A stretch of DNA of 64,000 nt from Phycisphaerales bacterium. Lineage in GTDB: Bacteria; Planctomycetota; Phycisphaerae; Phycisphaerales; UBA1924. How positions within the stretch are numbered: position 1 is the first letter of the stretch; each line of letters begins with the position of its first letter. Where the stretch lies: NCBI GenBank assembly GCA_035627955.1, contig DASPKU010000011.1, positions 62,001 to 126,000 of the forward strand, read 5' to 3'. The position numbers and the translations under genes are program-made. Shown one piece after another: positions 42,545-49,894 of this stretch. A model generated the notes under the pieces. That model was not told the DNA's origin. It did not search any database and saw only the letters and a list, made by a program, of their open reading frames with translations.

Positions 42545-43714
42545 TCACGGCCCACGCCGCGGCGGAGTATTGGGCTCCATGCCAGGGCGGTCCTTGTCAC
42601 GACCCGGGGGCGTGTTGCTGGGGCGCCCCGGGTTGCCAGGCGTGCTGTCGCCCGGCCGGTTGATGCGGTCGTTGCCCGGCGGGTTGAAGCCCCCGTCACG
42701 GAACGGCACGCCATTGGGCCGGTTCATGTCACCGCCAGTGGGCGCAGCCGGCTGGAAGTTCAGCTGCATGGTGATCGGGTCCCGCGCCCCGCCCTGCTGG
42801 ATGGTCCGCGACACTTGGATCAGCTGCTGCTGCGCATCCTCCACCGTGCGGCTGCCCTGGATGATCTCGTGCGCCAGGTTGAACGTCGCGAACGCCATCT
42901 CCTGGCTGCTCGCCATCACGCCCACCTGCTTCGCCGTCTGGTTCACGATGATGCTGGGGTTGAACCGCATCAGGTCGCACGCCTTGGCCGCCGGCACGTC
43001 CATGCTCAGCCACGTGGTCATGAACTCCTTGGGCCCGCCCACGATCACCGTGTTGTCGTAGGCCTCGTTCATCACCATCACCTTCTCCCACGGCCCCACG
43101 TCGTGCCACACCACGAACTCATTCGTTGCCGCCACCGGGGCGCCGAAGGTCTCAAAGTGCGTGGTCACGAAGCGGCGCGTCTCCACCGGCCACGTGGTCA
43201 CGAACTGGTCCACCTGCTCGCGGGTCACGGTCGTGGTCTGCGTTGTGCGGTTGGCGTCACGCGTGATGGTCGTATCGCGCGTGGTGTCACGCCGCGTCGG
43301 GTCCGTCGTCCCCGGCTGCCGCGTGTCGCGGTTGGGATCGCGCAGGTCACGGTTAGGGTCGCGCGTGTCGCGGTTGGGATCCGTGGTCCCCGGCTGACGC
43401 GGCGTGGTCGGAGTCGTCGGCGTCGTCGTCGGTGAGGTCGGCTGGGTCGGACGCGTGGTGTCCGGAGTCCGCGGCGTCGTCGTCGGCGGTGTCGTCGGCT
43501 GCGTCGGACGAGTCGTGTCCGGCTGACGCGGCGTCGTCGGCTGATCCGGACGCGTCGGCGTCGTCGTCGGCGGCGTCGTGGGGTTCGTCGGCTGAGTGGG
43601 TTGCGTCGGCTGCGAAGGCTGCGTCGGCTGCGTCGTCGGCTGCGCGATCGACACGGCCGCGCCCACCGCCGCGATCAATGCGGTCACACTCACAAAGCGG
43701 TTCAGCTTGTTCAT
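42545..43714 (-). CDS. Secreted protein with conserved core and very Thr/Pro-rich N-terminal region (paralogue 2)
   Basis: 389 residues from the ATG at 43714 (AGGAG 5 nt upstream). Signal peptide MNKLNRFVSVTALIAAVGAA VSIAQ. Residues about 28-160 are TQPTQPSQPTQPTNPTTPPT-like repeats passing into DPNRDTRDPNRDLRDPNRDT, probably a stalk. The core (about 165-330) matches paralogue 1: REQVDQFVTTWPVETRRFVT, NEFVVWHDVGPWEKVMVMNE, VPAAKACDLMRFNPSIIVNQ, FATFNLAHEIIQGSRTVEDA. Secreted; function unknown. Confidence 0.8.
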   Translation of the reverse strand: MNKLNRFVSVTALIAAVGAAVSIAQPTTQPTQPSQPTQPTQPTNPTTPPTTTPTRPDQPTTPRQPDTTRPTQPTTPPTTTPRTPDTTRPTQPTSPTTTPTTPTTPRQPGTTDPNRDTRDPNRDLRDPNRDTRQPGTTDPTRRDTTRDTTITRDANRTTQTTTVTREQVDQFVTTWPVETRRFVTTHFETFGAPVAATNEFVVWHDVGPWEKVMVMNEAYDNTVIVGGPKEFMTTWLSMDVPAAKACDLMRFNPSIIVNQTAKQVGVMASSQEMAFATFNLAHEIIQGSRTVEDAQQQLIQVSRTIQQGGARDPITMQLNFQPAAPTGGDMNRPNGVPFRDGGFNPPGNDRINRPGDSTPGNPGRPSNTPPGRDKDRPGMEPNTPPRRGP

Positions 43715-43872
43715 ACAACTCCTTTCGTAAGCGAGAGAAGGGTCCAGCTCACCGTGCCGTGTGGACCTCAACATCCTCTCAACGAGAGTTGAAAGTCCCG
43801 GGGTGATCACCTAAGAACTCCACCCGGCTCTCACACCACCCGGGACCAAGCACCAGCACACGGAGTCAGCTC

Positions 43873-44520
43873 ATGCGCGCCGCCATCATCCTCATCCTCG
43901 CCCTCGCCGCCGGTGGCGGCATCCTCTACATGGCCACCAGCCCGCGGACCAACAAGGACGGTGGCAAAGAAGCCCCCGCCGGCAAGGTCACCAAGACCGC
44001 CGCTCCCGCCCCGCTCTCCGACGCCGACCTCCGCGCCCACGGCCAGTACCTCGTCACCATCATGGCCTGCAACGACTGCCACACCCCCCACGACGACAAG
44101 GGCCAGCCCATCAAGGACCGCCTCCTCTCCGGCCACCCCGAGCAGGCGCCGCTCCCCACCTGGAACCCGTCGATGATCCAGCAGGGCAACATCGGCACCA
44201 TCGCCCCCACCCTCACCGCCTTCGCCACGCCCCTGGGCACCGCCGTCGCCCCCAACCTCACGCCCGACATGGAGACCGGCCTCCTCGGCGTCATGACCCT
44301 CGACACCTTCGCCAAGAGCTTCAAGACCGGCCAGCACTGGAAGGGCGGCCGCCCCATCCTGCCCCCCATGCCCGTGGGCTACTACAAGGAGCTCAAGGAC
44401 GAGGACGTCAAGGCGATCTACACCTACCTCAAGTCCCTCCCCGCGGTGAAGAACAAGGCCCCCGACTCCACCTTCACCCCCCCACCGGGCATGCCCGCCG
44501 CACCCGCACCGGGCCACTGA
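43873..44520 (+). CDS. Membrane-anchored monohaem cytochrome c
   Basis: 215 residues. The N-terminal helix MRAAIILILALAAGGGILYM is an anchor. One CxxCH haem site, CNDCH (66-70), lies in GQYLVTIMACNDCHTPHDDK. The later MPVGYYKELKDEDVKAIYTY LKSLPAV segment is the typical class I cytochrome c C-terminal helix with a candidate axial Met in PPMPVG. GTAVAPNLTPDMETGLLG matches cytochromes with an APNLTPD phrase, as in alcohol/sorbitol dehydrogenase-associated or related haem proteins. It should transfer electrons in the periplasm; no oxidoreductase partner is adjacent. Confidence 0.9.
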   Translation: MRAAIILILALAAGGGILYMATSPRTNKDGGKEAPAGKVTKTAAPAPLSDADLRAHGQYLVTIMACNDCHTPHDDKGQPIKDRLLSGHPEQAPLPTWNPSMIQQGNIGTIAPTLTAFATPLGTAVAPNLTPDMETGLLGVMTLDTFAKSFKTGQHWKGGRPILPPMPVGYYKELKDEDVKAIYTYLKSLPAVKNKAPDSTFTPPPGMPAAPAPGH

Positions 44521-44526
44521 CCCGTG

Positions 44527-44552
44527 CCATCGAGATGTCCTCATCTCGATGG
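44527..44552. repeat. GTGCCA-family palindrome CCATCGAGATG-TCCT-CATCTCGATGG
   Basis: Perfect 11-bp arms with loop TCCT. Compared with the copy in the oxidoreductase gene (22472-22497) it has an A:T in place of C:G at one paired position, a compensated change. Confidence 0.85.
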
Positions 44553-44768
44553 TTGGCCAGCGACAGGTCACTCAACCGCAATCGCTGCCTGCAAGGCAGC
44601 AGGCCAGTAGCCGCGGGCAGAGCGAGGCGCTTCGCCGAGCGCCGCCCACGGACACCTCGGCCGCGCTCCCACCCGCACCCTGAAAGGGTGCACGAAGCGC
44701 GAAGTCCACCACCACGATCCCGGTCTTTCCCCCACCACTCCCACGCCCGCCATCCCCTAGAATCCCAA

Positions 44769-44791
44769 CCCCGCCCACCCGCGGGGTTTTT
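44769..44791 (+). terminator. Hairpin CCCCGC/GCGGGG + TTTTT
   Basis: A 6-bp GC stem with a 6-nt loop and five T residues, placed only 5 nt after a TAGAAT box. It is either a terminator of an unseen short transcript or an attenuator in the leader of the downstream gene. Confidence 0.6.
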
Positions 44792-44807
44792 CACTTCCAA
44801 GGTCCCC

Positions 44808-44850
44808 CCTCCGCGCACCTCCGCCCTACTCCGCGATCCTCCGCGTTAAG
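44808..44850. repeat. CTCCGCG-type dispersed repeat, copy 3
   Basis: CTCCGCGCACCTCCGCCCTA then CTCCGCGATCCTCCGCGTTA. It ends about 20 nt before the exoribonuclease start. Confidence 0.65.
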
Positions 44851-44870
44851 GCTCTGAAGCGAGACCCTGA

Positions 44871-45914
44871 ATGTCCACCATCGCCAACACGACCACCCCC
44901 ACCCCCCGCCCCGCCCCCACCAAGCCCGCCCGCACCTACATCAAGGACTTCTCCGAGCCCCCGCAGGACATCGCCGGCGAGTTCGCCATCATCAACAAGC
45001 AGCTGGGCACCACCAAGGACCAGAAGAAGTACTTTCTCAAGTGCCTGCTGGGCGACAAGACCGGCCAGGTCCCCGCCCGCATGTGGACCATCGACGAGCC
45101 CACCTACACCAGCCTCCCTACCGACGGCTTCGTCTACGTCGAGGGCCAGACCCAGGCCTACCAGGGCGAGGTCCAGTTCATCATCCAGCGCATCCGCCCC
45201 ATCGAGCCCACCCCCGAGCAGATGCGCGACCTGCTCCCCTGCTCCGCCCGCGACTGCGACGAGATGTTCGGCGAGCTCCTCGCCGTGCTCGACACGCTGA
45301 CGCACCCCGCCGCGAAGGCCCTCGCCAAGGCCTATACCGACGACAAGTTCTTAATGGACGCCCTCAAGCAGGCCCCCGCCGCCAAGTCCATGCACCACGC
45401 CTACCTCGGCGGCCTGCTCGAGCACACCCTGACCCTCGTCAAGCTCGCCGACCGCATCTGCCCCCTCTACCCCAAGATCAACCGCGACATCGTGATCCTG
45501 GGCCTCTTCCTCCACGACCTGGGCAAGACCCGCGAGCTCTGCTACGACCGCGCCTTCTGCTACTCCGACCGCGGCGAGCTTATCGGCCACATCGTGGACG
45601 GCGCCATCATGCTCCACGACAAGGCCCAGCTCGTCATGCGCGATTATGGGTTGCGCCTGCCGCATGGGTTGTTGACGGTGTTGCAGCACATCATCATCTC
45701 CCACCACGGCCAGCCCGAGTTCGGCGCCGCCAAGGTCCCCTCCACCCCCGAGGCCATCCTGGTCTCGCAGCTCGACAACCTGGACGCGAAGACGACGATG
45801 TCGCTGGCCGCAGCGCGGCCCGACCGCGCCAACGCGTTCGACCTCGGCGGCAACTTCACGGAGAAGCAGTGGGCGCTGGATACGAAGCTGTACCGGCCTG
45901 ATCCGCTGGCGTGA
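44871..45914 (+). CDS. YhaM-like 3'-5' exoribonuclease (OB-fold + HD domain)
   Basis: 347 residues. The N-terminal OB-fold nucleic-acid-binding domain (about 20-110) contains YFLKCLLGDKTGQVPARMW and FVYVEGQTQAYQGEVQFIIQ. The HD hydrolase domain (about 150-330) contains HHAYLGGLLEHTLTLVKLAD, LFLHDLGKTREL (His-Asp), GHIVDGAIMLHDK and HHIIISHHGQPEFGA-type metal ligands, ending SQLDNLDAKT. This matches the YhaM/CbfI family that trims 3' ends of RNA or single-stranded DNA in the cytoplasm. A Pro/Thr N-terminal tail precedes it. Monocistronic. Confidence 0.92.
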   Translation: MSTIANTTTPTPRPAPTKPARTYIKDFSEPPQDIAGEFAIINKQLGTTKDQKKYFLKCLLGDKTGQVPARMWTIDEPTYTSLPTDGFVYVEGQTQAYQGEVQFIIQRIRPIEPTPEQMRDLLPCSARDCDEMFGELLAVLDTLTHPAAKALAKAYTDDKFLMDALKQAPAAKSMHHAYLGGLLEHTLTLVKLADRICPLYPKINRDIVILGLFLHDLGKTRELCYDRAFCYSDRGELIGHIVDGAIMLHDKAQLVMRDYGLRLPHGLLTVLQHIIISHHGQPEFGAAKVPSTPEAILVSQLDNLDAKTTMSLAAARPDRANAFDLGGNFTEKQWALDTKLYRPDPLA

Positions 45915-45943
45915 CGTGCGGTGAGGTTCGTCACGACCCGGCG

Positions 45944-46115
45944 TGCCACTGGCGGCTTTGCCCGCCAGTGCGGCGGTGACGCGGGGCGCGGCGGCGACAC
46001 CCGCGCGCACAGGCGCAACCGCGGCACTGGCGGGCGAGCCGCCAGTGGCACCGGGCTCCTCCTCAGCACGGGGCAACCGCGGCACTTGTCGGCGAGCAAC
46101 CAGTCGCACCGGGCC
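45944..46115. repeat. Cluster of three GTGCCACTGGCGG-type palindromes
   Basis: CACTGGCGG/CCGCCAGTG at 45947-45970 and again at 46025-46047, and a decayed copy at 46080-46112 (CACTTGTCGG...CAACCAGTCG). The second and third units sit in direct repeat, about 43 bp each: AACCGCGGCAC...GCACCGGG. A fourth copy is at 46355-46383. Confidence 0.85.
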
Positions 46116-46131
46116 CTGCGCACCGCTGCAC

Positions 46132-46137
46132 TACGAT
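46132..46137 (+). promoter_or_regulatory. -10-like TACGAT, 5 nt before GTG 46143
   Basis: TACGAT-CAAAC-GTG. Same spacing class as the other leaderless-type starts, and it supports the small gene at 46143. Confidence 0.4.
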
Positions 46138-46142
46138 CAAAC

Positions 46143-46298
46143 GTGCTCAAGTGGATGCTGCGTAACTGGGCGTTCAAAAACCTCAACCCACGCGGGCGGC
46201 GGCTGGAGCGGCGCAGGACCCGCCAGGCGTGGCTCGTGATGCTGGGAGTGGTGGTCGTCTTCCTGCTCATCCTGGTCTACAGGATGGTCGCTCGCTGA
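46143..46298 (+). CDS. Small basic single-helix membrane protein
   Basis: 51 residues starting at GTG 46143 (or 47 from ATG 46155). A basic N-terminal half, NPRGRRLERRRTRQ, is followed by a strong membrane helix AWLVMLGVVVVFLLILVYRM and a short VAR tail. The positive charge before the helix predicts a cytoplasmic N-terminus. It is supported by the TACGAT box 5 nt upstream, although it sits between palindrome copies. No family recognised. Confidence 0.5.
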   Translation: MLKWMLRNWAFKNLNPRGRRLERRRTRQAWLVMLGVVVVFLLILVYRMVAR

Positions 46299-46354
46299 TT
46301 CAGTGCCGACATTGCGCGGGCCCTGAGGGTCCCCGCGCGCTCTGCGTCGCCGCG

Positions 46355-46383
46355 GCACTGGCGGGCAAAGCCGCCAATGGCAC
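46355..46383. repeat. GTGCCA-family palindrome, copy adjoining the 46386 minisatellite
   Basis: GCACTGGCGGGCAAAGCCGC then CAATGGCAC. One arm mismatch relative to the cluster at 45944. Its right end is fused to the start of the 21-bp array. Confidence 0.75.
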
Positions 46384-46613
46384 GAATGCTCGAGCAAACG
46401 CCGCGCATGCTCGCGCAAACGCGGGAAATGCTCGCGCAAAAGCTCCAAATGATCGCGCAAACGCGGCAAATGCTCGCGCAAAGACTCCAAATGATCGCGC
46501 AAACGCGGGAAATGCTCGCGCAAAAGCTCCAAATGCTCGCGCACTTTGGGCAACGGGCCGCGCCTGTTGCAACCTCGCGGCCATTTCAGAACCCGAACAG
46601 GCGTGGTCTTTGA
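46377..46613 (+). CDS. Possible heptad-repeat (coiled-coil) small protein encoded by a 21-bp minisatellite
   Basis: 78 residues. The frame reads MARMLEQTPRMLAQTREMLA, then QKLQMIAQTRQMLAQRLQMI and so on: seven-residue units with Met/Leu at a and Ile/Ala near d, a textbook amphipathic coiled coil. The array DNA is 8 units of 21 bp. No Shine-Dalgarno, and the ATG lies in a palindrome, so expression is uncertain. The other strand gives an Ala/Phe/Arg heptad, which looks less protein-like. Confidence 0.3.
   Translation: MARMLEQTPRMLAQTREMLAQKLQMIAQTRQMLAQRLQMIAQTREMLAQKLQMLAHFGQRAAPVATSRPFQNPNRRGL
46386..46553. repeat. 21-bp minisatellite, 8 units (ATGCTCGCGCAAACGCGGGAA)
   Basis: Units alternate between ...CAAACGCGGGAA and ...CAAAAGCTCCAA types, giving a higher-order 42-bp period. 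Not a CRISPR array: there are no unique spacers. Compare the 21-bp array at 40894-41061, whose minus strand also carries a GCAAAC core. Confidence 0.88.
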
Positions 46614-46721
46614 GGCGGTTATCAGGACGAAGCGGCCCGCGCCGACGGCGCAGGCGGAATAAACGGGCCAAATCCAGGCAAGTCAGTTCAGTTGAAAACC
46701 AGTGCCGCCGATGAGGGGTGC

Positions 46722-47474
46722 ATGACCTGGAGGGCCTGCGGCGACGTTGCCGGGGTTTCCGGGTGGAACTTTTCGGGTCCAGTACTGCCGTCCAAAGCGT
46801 CCGATCTCATCAACTTTGTCGCCGCGCGGGAGGAGGGGTGGGAGGACAACCTTGTCGCCCTCAACATCCCGCCCGCCCGCATCGCGGCCCTGAAGGCGGC
46901 GCTCGCCAAGGCGCAGGCCTCGGAGGCGGCGCAGATCAAGGCCAAGGCCGCGGCCCTGGCGGCCACCACCGAGTACAACACCAACACCCGCCTGCTCCGC
47001 GTGGAGGCGGCCGCGTGCGTGCGCGACATCGAGACCACCGCCCGCAACAGCAGCAACCCCGGCGCGACGTACGCCCTGGGGCAGATCCCCGCCCCCAAGG
47101 AGCCCGGCACCGCCCCGCCCCCCGCGCAGCCGCGGGACCTGACGGCGCAGATCGACAGCGACGGGGCCCTCACCATCAAGTGGAAGTGCAGCAACCCCCG
47201 CGGGATCAGCAACGTGGTCTACCAGGTCAAGCGCCGCCTCAACACCGGGGCCTTCGTGCTGCTGGACGTGGTGGGCGAGAAGCAGTTCGTGGATGCCACC
47301 ATCCCCGCGGGCACGCGGTCGGTGGCGTACATCGTGACCGGCAAGCGCGGGCAGCAGTCCGGCCCGCAGTCGGCCCTGTTCACGGTGCAGTTCGGGGTTG
47401 AGGGCGGCGGGGGGATGTTCATCGCCGACCAGTTCAGCCAGGAGACCCAGCTGAAGGGCAAGGCCGCGGCCTGA
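46722..47474 (+). CDS. Fibronectin type III-like domain protein, hypothetical
   Basis: 250 residues from the ATG at 46722 (GAGGGG 4 nt upstream); a TTG at 46692 is an alternative. The N-terminal part is helical (EEGWEDNLVALNIPPARIAA LKAALAKAQA). A Pro-rich hinge (APKEPGTAPPPAQPRDLTAQ) leads to a beta-sandwich (about 140-235): GALTIKWKCSNPRGISNVVY, LLDVVGEKQFVDATIPAG, SVAYIVTGKRGQQSGP. This FN3-like pattern recurs in planctomycete proteins of unknown role. No signal peptide. The first about 20 residues look unlike coding sequence, so the true N-terminus may have been altered by nearby repeats. Confidence 0.65.
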   Translation: MTWRACGDVAGVSGWNFSGPVLPSKASDLINFVAAREEGWEDNLVALNIPPARIAALKAALAKAQASEAAQIKAKAAALAATTEYNTNTRLLRVEAAACVRDIETTARNSSNPGATYALGQIPAPKEPGTAPPPAQPRDLTAQIDSDGALTIKWKCSNPRGISNVVYQVKRRLNTGAFVLLDVVGEKQFVDATIPAGTRSVAYIVTGKRGQQSGPQSALFTVQFGVEGGGGMFIADQFSQETQLKGKAAA

Positions 47475-47500
47475 GCCAACTCCCTTGGCGTCCTTTTCCG

Positions 47501-47528
47501 GCGGGGGCCTGCGCGAGCGGGCCCCCGC
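47501..47528 (+). terminator. Hairpin GCGGGGGC/GCCCCCGC downstream of the FN3-like gene
   Basis: 8-bp stem with a 12-nt loop 26 nt after the stop. No T-run, so it could be a Rho-type or mRNA 3' hairpin. Confidence 0.45.
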
Positions 47529-47644
47529 TGTCGTTGGCAGCCCGCCACTTTGGTGGCACGCCGCCCAACCCGGTGTAGCTTCCCCCTTATCGGAGCGCGC
47601 CGTGGAAACGGCTGGGCCACCGCCGCGCCCAAGGGAGTGAGCCC

Positions 47645-48300
47645 ATGCGTCCCGCACTGACCATCACCACCATCGCCGCAATCACCGCCATCACCGCCCT
47701 CACCGCCACCCACACCAGCGCCGACGTCCTCTTCAGCAACTTCGGCCCCGGCGACAGCTACGACACCGTCTACGGCTGGACCCTCTCCTACGGCGGCCCC
47801 CTCGGCGGCGACGCCTTCGAGGACGCCGTGCCCTTTACCGTCACCGGCGGCAACTACTACTTCGACTCCGCCGAGGTCGCCGTCAACCACTTCTACGGCC
47901 CCGACCGCGTCTTCTTCACTCTCCACGCCGACGCGAGCGGCGTCCCCGGCGCCGTCCTCGACCAGACCAGCGCGGGCGGCACCATCACCCCCGGCACCAT
48001 GCCCCCGCCCATGCTCGCCCCCTTCGGCGGCGACGTCATCCTGCAGAACGGCCAGACCTACTGGCTCTCCCTTCGCACCGAAGAAACCGACGCCCACCTC
48101 TCCTGGGCCTACAACGTTGTCGACGACTTCGGCCTCCGCGCCTGGCAGGTCAACAACGGCCCCTGGAACCCCGCCACCGGCATCCCCGGCACCGACTCCG
48201 AACGCGCCGCCTTCCGCATCAACGCCACCCCAGTCCCGCCCCCGCCGCACTCCCCATCCTCTCCATCGCCCTCACCACCCTCGCCCGCCGCCGCCGCTGA
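47645..48300 (+). pseudogene. Secreted PEP-CTERM-like protein with a frameshift just before its sorting tail
   Basis: Signal peptide MRPALTITTIAAITAITALT, then a beta-rich domain of about 175 residues (DSYDTVYGWTLSYGGPLGGD; FDSAEVAVNHFYGPDRVFFT; YWLSLRTEETDAHLSWAYNV). It ends in INATPVP at a run of five C (48239-48243). In the present frame the tail becomes PSSPSPSPPSPAAAADLS and runs on through repeats to 48511. Adding one C restores PPAALPILSIALTTLARRRR and a stop at 48298-48300. That is a short hydrophobic helix plus Arg cluster, the PEP-CTERM-type exosortase signal. So the gene is intact but for one base in a homopolymer; natural mutation, phase variation or a base-call error are all possible. 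Confidence 0.8.
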
Positions 48301-48629
48301 CCTTTCCAAGTGCACTGACGACGTCCTCGCGTGCCATGGCGACGTCTTCGTCGCTATGCGTCTTCGCCGCGGCCCACACTCCGATCACGTGTGGCATGCT
48401 CACCGCCTGGGTGAGCACGTCCTCGCGTGCCATGGCAACGTCTTCGTCGCTATGGACTCGCGCCCCCAGACACCTGGATCTCGACCAAACTCCCATCACC
48501 ACCTGACCTGAAACCGCTTGAACCAGCACGACGTCGGTCCCCGGCGCCCACGGCTAGCCTTGCGCGCTTGACCGCCCGCGTCCCGCGCGGTGCGTGCCGC
48601 GTGCGGCGGGCCAAACAAGGAGCAGACTC
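48301..48629. other. Intergenic: two GTGCCATGGCGACG elements
   Basis: 329 bp after the restored stop. GTGCCATGGCGACGTCTTCG then TCGCTATG occurs at 48331 and, as GTGCCATGGCAACG, at 48427. No gene seen until 48630. Confidence 0.55.
48331..48455. repeat. Two GTGCCATGG(C)GACG hairpin elements in direct repeat
   Basis: The arms CATGGCGACG/CGTCGCTATG pair apart from one wobble-type mismatch. Both copies are preceded by GTCCTCGC (TGACGACGTCCTCGC and GAGCACGTCCTCGC). They are related to the element at 38987. Confidence 0.75.
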
Positions 48630-48857
48630 ATGGCAAACGAACCCGGCAAGTACCAGGGACGCGGCGGGCCCGAGGGCGGCATGCCCACCGACGGACGCTT
48701 TGGCGCCAACCAGGTCCCGGGCCCGCAGGTGCAGGCCAACCTCGACCACCACAGCCAGCAGGTGCAGCAGAACCAGCAGCAAGAGAAAGGCGGCGACACC
48801 GGCGGCCAAGGGCGGCAGGCGCAGGGCGGGAGCGACAGCCAGCGCAAGAACAAGTAG
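48630..48857 (+). CDS. Small Gly/Gln-rich disordered protein
   Basis: 75 residues; AAGGAG lies 7 nt before the ATG, a strong ribosome site. The whole sequence is hydrophilic and disordered: MANEPGKYQGRGGPEGGMPT, then LDHHSQQVQQNQQQEKGGDT and a Gly/Gln/Ser/Lys tail. No Cys and no hydrophobic core. It resembles stress- or desiccation-type hydrophilins in composition only; no family claimed. Confidence 0.65.
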   Translation: MANEPGKYQGRGGPEGGMPTDGRFGANQVPGPQVQANLDHHSQQVQQNQQQEKGGDTGGQGRQAQGGSDSQRKNK

Positions 48858-49303
48858 CAGCAGCCCCGCGCCGGCCCCACCAGCCCGCGCGGGTATTCAG
48901 CGTACGGCGCTCGCCGGGGTGCCATCGATTGACCGCTGCCCTGAGCGGTCAATCGATGCGTGCGACACCGAGCGCCAAGCGAGATCGACTTGCCGCGCGC
49001 AGCCCCCTACACCACCCCCACTTACCACCGTCACCCCCACTTCCCCGTTCCAACGACCAGCGCAACCGTTGTCACCAGACGCGCGCAATCGCCCTCCCGC
49101 GCAACCACCCCACCCACACCACCTTCGCCACCATCGGCGACGTTTGTGCGCACAACTCCGCACGCGCACCAACCCGATCTCCCAGAATCGACAGATTTTC
49201 TTGCCCCGAGAATCACAGGCCCAAACGCACGCACGCCCACCACCACCCCTCAAAAAGCGCGCACAAACATCGCCCTCCACCCTTGAGGTAGAGGACCCGC
49301 GCG
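48858..49303. other. 446-bp region with a long perfect palindrome
   Basis: Besides the palindrome at 48923-48958 nothing clear is seen. The part from about 49000 to 49270 has a different texture (C/A-rich with CACC and CGCAC runs) and carries no supported gene. Confidence 0.5.
48923..48958. repeat. 15-bp perfect inverted repeat CATCGATTGACCGCT-6-AGCGGTCAATCGATG
   Basis: Fully complementary 15-bp arms with loop GCCCTG, preceded by GTGC, so it fits the GTGCCA-end palindrome family but with its own stem sequence. No T-run follows on either side, so it is not a typical terminator. Confidence 0.85.
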
Positions 49304-49894
49304 ATGCACACCCCACCCACCAACCCGCATGCCTCCCATGACTCGCACGCCTCCCATCCGCCCCTCCCCCCCTCCGACACCGCACATCCGACATCCGACA
49401 TCAACGCCCCCCTCACCCCCCGCGGCCGCGAGATCTTCGAAGCTTGGTTCGACCACGACTCCCGCCTCCCGCACCTCGCCCACAACCTCGGCATCTCCGT
49501 CCTCGAGCTTGCCGCCTGGGCCGCGCAGCCGCACATCAAGCACCACCTGGACCAGATCACCAGCATCGCCAACCATCGCACGCAGACGCTGCACGCCGAG
49601 TCCAACCACGCGGCCCTCTCGCGATTGCTCGGCATCGCCACCTACTCCAACCACGAAGAGACCGCCCGCCGCGCAGCCACCACCATCCTGCGCATGTCAA
49701 GCCCGACGCGCCAGCGAGGGTCCAACCCCGACGACCCCACGCACGACCCAAGACGCAGACCGCCCGACGGCTCACCTCCGCCTCCACGCTCGCCAGCGCC
49801 CCGCGCACCGACCCATCAACCAAGCGCCGCCACGACTCGCGCAACGGACAACGCCACGGCGAAGCCACCCGCCGGCATCATCACAAACCCAACA
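49304..49894 (+). CDS. Helical DNA-binding-like hypothetical protein, 3' end uncertain (repeat insertion)
   Basis: From the ATG at 49304, after a His/Ser/Pro tail, residues 35-135 look like a real helical domain: TPRGREIFEAWFDHDSRLPH, LAHNLGISVLELAAWAAQPH, and NHEETARRAATTILRM. The LGISVLELAAW segment could be a helix-turn-helix. The GAGCCCGACGCGC-type repeat (49699-49723) then follows, and coding character weakens. The frame stays formally open to 52108, antisense to two real genes, which is not credible. Other frames stop at 49991 and 50016. The repeat probably disrupted the original 3' end. The coordinates given are the plausible part only. Confidence 0.45.
49699..49723. repeat. Dispersed repeat AAGCCCGACGCGCCAGCGAGGGTCC (copy 4)
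   Basis: Same family as 4903, 16628 and 20951, here inside the 3' part of the gene starting at 49304. Confidence 0.75.

Larger units (their letters stand above)
44521..44870. other. 350-bp intergenic region: palindrome, -10/hairpin unit, CTCCGCG repeat
   Basis: It holds the GTGCCATCGAGATG palindrome (44527-44552), a TAGAAT box (44758-44763) directly upstream of a CCCCGC/GCGGGG+TTTTT hairpin, and a CTCCGCG repeat just before the exoribonuclease gene. No gene is supported. Confidence 0.55.

Noticed and set aside
45944-46115. Structured non-coding RNA gene made of the three CACTGGCGG hairpins
   Set aside because: Attractive because of tandem hairpins, but the same palindrome occurs singly elsewhere and no promoter or terminator frames the cluster, so I list it as repeats.
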